Shown: positions 62,759 to 64,000 of the stretch, piece after piece
Position numbering within the stretch: the stretch's first letter is position 1
Layout of the letters: each line of letters opens with the position of its first letter
Assembly (NCBI GenBank): GCA_046598395.1
Contig: JBKJIQ010000030.1
Location: 14,677-78,676, forward strand
Reading direction: 5' to 3'
From: JAENVU01 sp046598395
Lineage (GTDB): Bacteria; Actinomycetota; Acidimicrobiia; IMCC26256; JAENVU01
DNA: 64,000 nucleotides
Notes under the pieces: generated by a model
Databases searched by the model: none
What the model was told of the DNA's origin: nothing
The model's input: the letters and a program-made list of their open reading frames with translations, nothing else
Made by a program: the position numbers and the translations under genes

Positions 62759-63699
62759 CGTTGGTGATCGGACTTGTCGGCAGTCTGATCCTCACTCCGA
62801 TTGTTTGGCGAGTCGCTCTCGCATTGGACATCGTCGATCGTCCTGGCGAGCTCAAGCCCCAGCGGGTCCCGATCGCCTACCTCGGCGGAGTTGCGGTCGC
62901 GCTCGCCGCCGCGAGTGGACCGGTGGTCGCCGGACGGGCGCTCCTACTCATCCCGATGAGCGCAGCGCTCACGCTCGGGCTCGCCGATGACCTACGGCCG
63001 TTGGCCGTTCCGCTGCGGATTGTCGTCGAGCTCGCCATTGCCTCCGCCAGTGCCTTCGTCGTCCCGGGTCCGCCCCTCGCCCGCGTCGCAACCGCCGTAC
63101 TCGTGCTCGGACTGCTCAACGCCGTGAATCTGCTCGACGGCCAAGACGGACTCGCCGCCGGGGTCGGAGTCGTGATCGGCGCGTCCTTCGCCGTCCTCGG
63201 CGGCGCGGCCGCGCCCGTCGGATTGGGTCTCGCCGGCGCACTCCTCGGATTCCTCGTCCTGAATCGGCCGCCGGCACGCATCTACCTGGGTGACGCCGGC
63301 GCGTACTTCGTCGGCACCACCGCGGCGCTTCTGCCCGCGCTTTGCCTCAGCTCAGGAACGCTATGGTCGATCTGGTGGGCGGTTCCGCTACTCGTCGCGG
63401 TCCCGGTCAGCGATACCGCGATCGCGATCCTGCGCCGACTCCGCGCGCGGCGGCCATTGCTCAGCGGAGATCGCAGCCACGTCTACGACCAACTGGTCGA
63501 TCGCGGAATGACCATCCGCCAATCCACCCTGGTCTTCGTCGCAAGCCAGATCGTGCTCAGCGGGGTCGGGCTGGTAGCTGTTCAAGAGGCGCCGACCGTA
63601 GCGCTCATCACGACGTTCGCGTGCGCCACCGTGATCGCCGGGTTGGCCTGGCGATTTGGGTTCATCGAGCCAACGAGTGGTTCCGACGTCGAAGGGTAG
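62743..63699 (+). CDS. Undecaprenyl-phosphate sugar-1-phosphate transferase (MraY/WecA family)
   Basis: 318 residues, about ten membrane helices. VDRPGELKPQRVPIAYLGG (first cytoplasmic loop), LGLADDLRPL (Asp pair), NAVNLLDGQDGLAAG, RIYLGDAGAYFVG and SHVYDQLVDRG, the family set. It begins glycan assembly by loading HexNAc-1-phosphate on the lipid carrier. It closes the deacetylase-GT4-GNAT operon. Confidence 0.94.
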   Translation: MDGLVALVIGLVGSLILTPIVWRVALALDIVDRPGELKPQRVPIAYLGGVAVALAAASGPVVAGRALLLIPMSAALTLGLADDLRPLAVPLRIVVELAIASASAFVVPGPPLARVATAVLVLGLLNAVNLLDGQDGLAAGVGVVIGASFAVLGGAAAPVGLGLAGALLGFLVLNRPPARIYLGDAGAYFVGTTAALLPALCLSSGTLWSIWWAVPLLVAVPVSDTAIAILRRLRARRPLLSGDRSHVYDQLVDRGMTIRQSTLVFVASQIVLSGVGLVAVQEAPTVALITTFACATVIAGLAWRFGFIEPTSGSDVEG

Positions 63700-63801
63700 A
63701 AAAGGCTCGTTGAGCGCTCCGGGGCCGTTCAGGAGAGGCCGCCCGACCGTGAATAGATCCCAGAACAGACCAGTCTGGAGTGGTGACCGCGCCGGTCGCG
63801 G

Positions 63802-64000
63802 TCAGTGCGGGTGGCGCTCCGGTCCGCCCGGGCCAGTGGGGCTGAGAGGCTGTCGCGAAAGTTTGGGCAGCGCGATCGCGTGTATGAACGTGGTCTTGAA
63901 CCCGGCGTCGCACCACAACTTGGAGAACCGGCTCGAACGGGCTCGGGCGAGGTCGGTGACTTCGACCCCACCCGCATTGTCGCTCACGTCCGCGGCGACG
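63802..64000 (-). pseudogene. Transposase C-terminal fragment, entering from the right edge
   Basis: Minus-strand frame VAADVSDNAGGVEVTDLARAR, then SKLWCDAGFKTTFIHAI, in the style of IS5-family transposases (K-x-W-D-x-G-[YF]-K). The family's usual completion after that is short here (stop at 63802), and it is followed by a hairpin GACCGCG/CGCGGTC (63785-63803). Whether the rest is intact outside the window is not visible. Confidence 0.5.

Noticed and set aside
1..64000. CRISPR arrays, tRNA or rRNA genes, riboswitches
   Set aside because: No regularly spaced repeats, cloverleaf sequences or rRNA stretches were noticed on reading; a covariance-model scan would be needed to exclude small RNAs.

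Overview
The window reads as chromosome of a high-GC Gram-positive-lineage bacterium, most likely an uncultured or little-studied actinobacterium of the Acidimicrobiia type. I infer this from the gene order (alr/tsaE/tsaB/rimI/tsaD/groES; glmM/glmS/acpS/nnr; infA/rpmJ/rpsM/rpsK/rpsD/rpoA/rplQ/truA; rplM/rpsI), the very high G+C with strong G/C third codon positions, frequent GTG and TTG starts, ATGA/GTGA stop-start overlaps and probable leaderless starts. No rRNA, tRNA or CRISPR array was seen.

Layout. 1-3.0 kb (minus): pilC (cut by the window start) and pilB, type IV pilus assembly. 3.1-17.2 kb (minus): a long, tightly packed housekeeping series read from right to left: rplM, rpsI, glmM, an oversized GlmS-like protein, acpS, NAD(P)HX repair enzyme, CBS protein, alr, alpha/beta hydrolase, uracil-DNA glycosylase, tsaE, tsaB, rimI, tsaD, then groES behind a perfect CIRCE operator. 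17.3-20.2 kb (plus): a small island of a VapBC-type toxin-antitoxin pair, a phosphodiesterase whose motifs appear circularly permuted, and a lipoprotein, set between rplM and truA, which are neighbours in many bacteria. 20.2-24.3 kb (minus): truA, rplQ, rpoA, rpsD, rpsK, rpsM, rpmJ, infA. 24.4-29.5 kb (minus): rmlA and four secreted or membrane-anchored proteins of unknown function.

29.7-63.7 kb is a large surface-polysaccharide region: an ABC exporter of Wzm/Wzt type, many glycosyltransferases of GT2, GT4 and a GT-A-like kind, five sulfotransferase-like P-loop proteins, two methyltransferases, two GNAT proteins, a nucleotide-sugar dehydrogenase, a polymerase-like membrane protein, a Wzz/BY-kinase chain-length regulator, a polysaccharide deacetylase and a MraY/WecA-type initiating sugar-phosphate transferase. 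The likely product is a long, variable, possibly sulfated and methylated polymer. Inside it, at 51.4-54.1 kb, lies a patch of mobile-element debris: a broken tyrosine recombinase, an IS1634-like insertion sequence whose transposase carries two apparent frameshifts, and an interrupted gene. Another transposase fragment enters from the right edge.

Most notable observations: the permuted phosphodiesterase (18089-19615), the 1137-residue GlmS-like protein (11436-14849), a duplicated divergent glycosyltransferase pair (36.2-41.6 kb), a set of transferases sharing a D-x-D-[AS]-F-P motif, and an infA gene with no ordinary start codon. All functional names rest on reading motifs by eye; no database search was run.
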